13,823 nucleotides of DNA from Paracoccaceae bacterium (GTDB lineage: Bacteria; Pseudomonadota; Alphaproteobacteria; Rhodobacterales; Rhodobacteraceae), in NCBI GenBank assembly GCA_002712045.1, contig PARX01000044.1, forward strand, positions 1 through 13,823, in the 5' to 3' direction. The notes beneath the pieces were generated by a model. That model searched no databases. It was given only the letters and a program-made list of their open reading frames with translations, and was not told the DNA's origin. Made by a program: the position numbers and the translations under genes. Shown here piece after piece: positions 11,923 through 13,823 of the stretch; the first letter of the stretch is position 1; the number at the start of each line of letters is the position of its first letter.

Positions 11923-13823
11923 CTAATTTGTATTTTGTCGATTTTGAATCAAGCTATCAACTACAATTGGATCTGCTAATGTTGAAGTATCTCCTAATGA
12001 ATCAAAATCATTTTCGGCTATTTTTCGCAATATTCTTCGCATAATCTTGCCCGACCGAGTTTTTGGCAATCCTGGCGCCCATTGAATAGCGTCAGGGCTT
12101 GCAATTGGGCCGATCTCTTTCCTAACCCAGTTTCGTAACTCAATTCTCAATTCTTCAGTTGGGGTTTCGTTAGCCATTAATGTTATGTAACAATATATTC
12201 CTTGCCCCTTGATATCATGAGGAAAACCCACAACTGCTGCCTCACTAACCTTTTGGTGAGCCACCAAAGCACTTTCTACTTCAGCCGTTCCCATTCTATG
12301 GCCAGATACATTAATAACATCATCTACTCGACCCGTAATCCAGTAATAGCCATCTAAGTCTCTTTTACATCCATCTCCAGTAAAATAGTAACCTTTAAAA
12401 TCAGAAAAATATGCAGATACAAATCTCTCATGATCACCAAAGACAGTTCTCATTTGACCGGGCCAACTATCTTTAATACAAAGAACCCCCTCTGCCTCTT
12501 TTGTATCAATTTCTGCACCTGTCGAAGGATCTAAAATCACTGGTTCTATGCCAAAAAACGGTAATGTGCATGATCCTGGCTTAGTCGCTATCGCTCCAGG
12601 AATTGGTGTTAATAAGTGACCACCTGTTTCCGTCTGCCACCACGTATCTACGATAGGTTTTTTCCCTTTCCCAACTACATCATTATACCAATTCCATGCT
12701 TCAGGGTTTATTGGCTCTCCAACAGTCCCAAGAACTTTAATATCATCCAAATTATATTTTTTCACAGGGGCACTACCATGAGCCATTAATGCTCTTATCG
12801 CTGTTGGTGCAGTATAAAACTGATTAACTTTATGTTTTTCACAGACAGCCCAAAACCTTCCAATATCAGGAAAAGTAGGAACACCTTCAAACATCAAAGT
12901 TGTAGCACCATTGGCCAGAGGTCCATAAACAATATAGCTGTGTCCTGTAATCCAACCTACATCAGCTGTGCACCAAAATACATCGCCGTCATGATAATCA
13001 AAAGTATATTGATGAGTCATCGAAGCGTATACAAGGTATCCACCACTAGTATGTAATACACCCTTTGGCTTTCCTGTTGAACCGGAAGTGTAAAGAATAA
13101 ACAGTGGGTCCTCAGCAGCCATCGGTTCTGGATCACAAGTAGCTGAAGCTTCCTTCATTAATTCATTATAAGAATGATCTCTACCCACTTTTACATTTAC
13201 TTTAGCTGCGGTTCGCTCAACCATTAAGACTTTCACATCACCACAGATCTCTAAAGCCTTATCAACATTCTCTTTTAACGGTATTATAGACCCCCCTCTT
13301 GGCCCTTGATCTGCCGTAACGACAAGTGCTGCTGCACAATCAGTAATTCTCGATGCTAAAGCATCTGGAGAAAACCCACCAAAAACAATTGAATGGACAG
13401 CTCCTATTCTAGCACACGCCAGCATTGCATATGCCGCTTCAGGAATCATCGGCATATACAAAACTACTCGATCACCTTTACCTAGTCCTAAAGATTTATA
13501 AACATTAGCTAATCGACAAACTTTTTCGTATAATTCAGAATAACTAATATGCTTTTCTTCCGAGGGATTATCACCCTCCCAAATAATTGCAGTTTGCTCT
13601 CCTCGCGTGCTTAAATGTCTATCAATACAATTTGCACTCACATTTAAAACACCATCCTCAAACCACTTAATAGAAACATTTGGATGTTCAAATGAAACAT
13701 TTTTTATTTTTGAATAATTTTTGATCCACTCCAATCGTTTTCCATGCTTAGACCAAAAGCTTTCAGGATCCGTTATAGATTGCTTGTACAGCTCTTCATA
13801 TTGAGATTTATTTAAGTGTGCGT
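11923..13823 (-). CDS. acs: acetyl-CoA synthetase (AMP-forming), 5' end beyond the window
   Basis: Acs makes acetyl-CoA from acetate, ATP and CoA through acetyl-AMP in the cytosol. The frame stays open to the window edge, and the residues upstream of the first TTG (13734), including YEELYKQSI, DPESFW and GKRLEWIK, are the conserved Acs N-terminus. The TTG is therefore not the start, and roughly 15-20 residues are missing. Visible motifs are YTSGSTGKPKG (about 29 residues after its position of 215 from the TTG), DTWWQTETGG (acyl pocket), YYFTGDGCKRDLDGYYWITGR, and PKTRSGKIMRR near the C-terminus, whose lysine (codon 12046-12048) is the one acetylated in regulated Acs enzymes. No deacetylase or acetyltransferase gene is nearby. 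Confidence 0.96.
   Translation of the reverse strand, partial: AHLNKSQYEELYKQSITDPESFWSKHGKRLEWIKNYSKIKNVSFEHPNVSIKWFEDGVLNVSANCIDRHLSTRGEQTAIIWEGDNPSEEKHISYSELYEKVCRLANVYKSLGLGKGDRVVLYMPMIPEAAYAMLACARIGAVHSIVFGGFSPDALASRITDCAAALVVTADQGPRGGSIIPLKENVDKALEICGDVKVLMVERTAAKVNVKVGRDHSYNELMKEASATCDPEPMAAEDPLFILYTSGSTGKPKGVLHTSGGYLVYASMTHQYTFDYHDGDVFWCTADVGWITGHSYIVYGPLANGATTLMFEGVPTFPDIGRFWAVCEKHKVNQFYTAPTAIRALMAHGSAPVKKYNLDDIKVLGTVGEPINPEAWNWYNDVVGKGKKPIVDTWWQTETGGHLLTPIPGAIATKPGSCTLPFFGIEPVILDPSTGAEIDTKEAEGVLCIKDSWPGQMRTVFGDHERFVSAYFSDFKGYYFTGDGCKRDLDGYYWITGRVDDVINVSGHRMGTAEVESALVAHQKVSEAAVVGFPHDIKGQGIYCYITLMANETPTEELRIELRNWVRKEIGPIASPDAIQWAPGLPKTRSGKIMRRILRKIAENDFDSLGDTSTLADPIVVDSLIQNRQNTN

Noticed and set aside
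13732..13734. TTG as the start of acs
   Set aside because: The frame continues open to the window edge and encodes the conserved Acs N-terminus upstream of this codon, so the gene is truncated by the window.

Overview
The window looks like AT-rich chromosomal DNA from an alphaproteobacterium, probably marine. The main evidence is the gene order ybjN-type gene, ubiK-type gene, lgt, MidA-like methyltransferase, pgeF, with proC and csaA behind ybjN, and an Lrp/AsnC regulator divergent from trxB; I know these arrangements from alphaproteobacteria. The low GC (by eye about two thirds A+T) and the sulfonate genes fit a streamlined marine lineage, but the sequence does not fix a genus. Both ends cut genes: the left edge holds the last 18 codons of tuf (EF-Tu) and the right edge truncates the 5' end of acs.

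Layout. (1) 1-740: tuf 3' end, a GC-rich hairpin, then tdk (thymidine kinase). (2) 751-3390, minus strand: a tight operon of a YbjN-domain protein, proC (proline synthesis), csaA (tRNA-binding OB-fold protein) and a D-2-hydroxyacid dehydrogenase, with gaps of 14 and 2 bp and one 4-bp stop/start overlap. (3) 3391-3557: an intergenic stretch with a near-perfect NrdR box, a degenerate second box about three helical turns away, a perfect DnaA box and a short AT-rich tandem repeat. This is the most unusual regulatory sequence here. (4) 3558-6611: ubiK (minus) divergent from lgt - MidA-like methyltransferase - pgeF (plus), with overlapping head-to-head promoters and ATGA couplings. (5) 6608-7108: an Lrp/AsnC regulator (minus), convergent with pgeF and divergent from trxB; two abutting palindromes sit on the candidate trxB promoter. 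(6) 7288-10641, plus strand: trxB, a fused ATP sulfurylase/APS kinase and a short GT-A-type glycosyltransferase. (7) 10656-11716, minus strand: comDE, the two subunits of sulfopyruvate decarboxylase. (8) 11923-13823, minus strand: acs, acetyl-CoA synthetase.

How the genes may work together. Regions 5-8 suggest a sulfur theme. Sat/CysC activates sulfate to APS and PAPS; TrxB recycles thioredoxin, the usual electron donor of APS/PAPS reductases; PAPS could also serve sulfotransferases, and the coupled glycosyltransferase raises the possibility of sulfated glycan synthesis. ComDE converts sulfopyruvate to sulfoacetaldehyde, which bacteria can split to sulfite and acetyl phosphate (Xsc) or reduce or aminate. 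Acs feeds acetyl units into central metabolism. No xsc, suyAB, comC, cysH or sulfotransferase gene lies in the window, so the pathway link is inference.

I see no tRNA, rRNA, insertion sequence, prophage, CRISPR array or defence module. Most genes are ordinary housekeeping genes; no clearly new multi-gene system is visible. The most interesting leads are the NrdR/DnaA-box intergenic region and the sulfonate/sulfate cluster.
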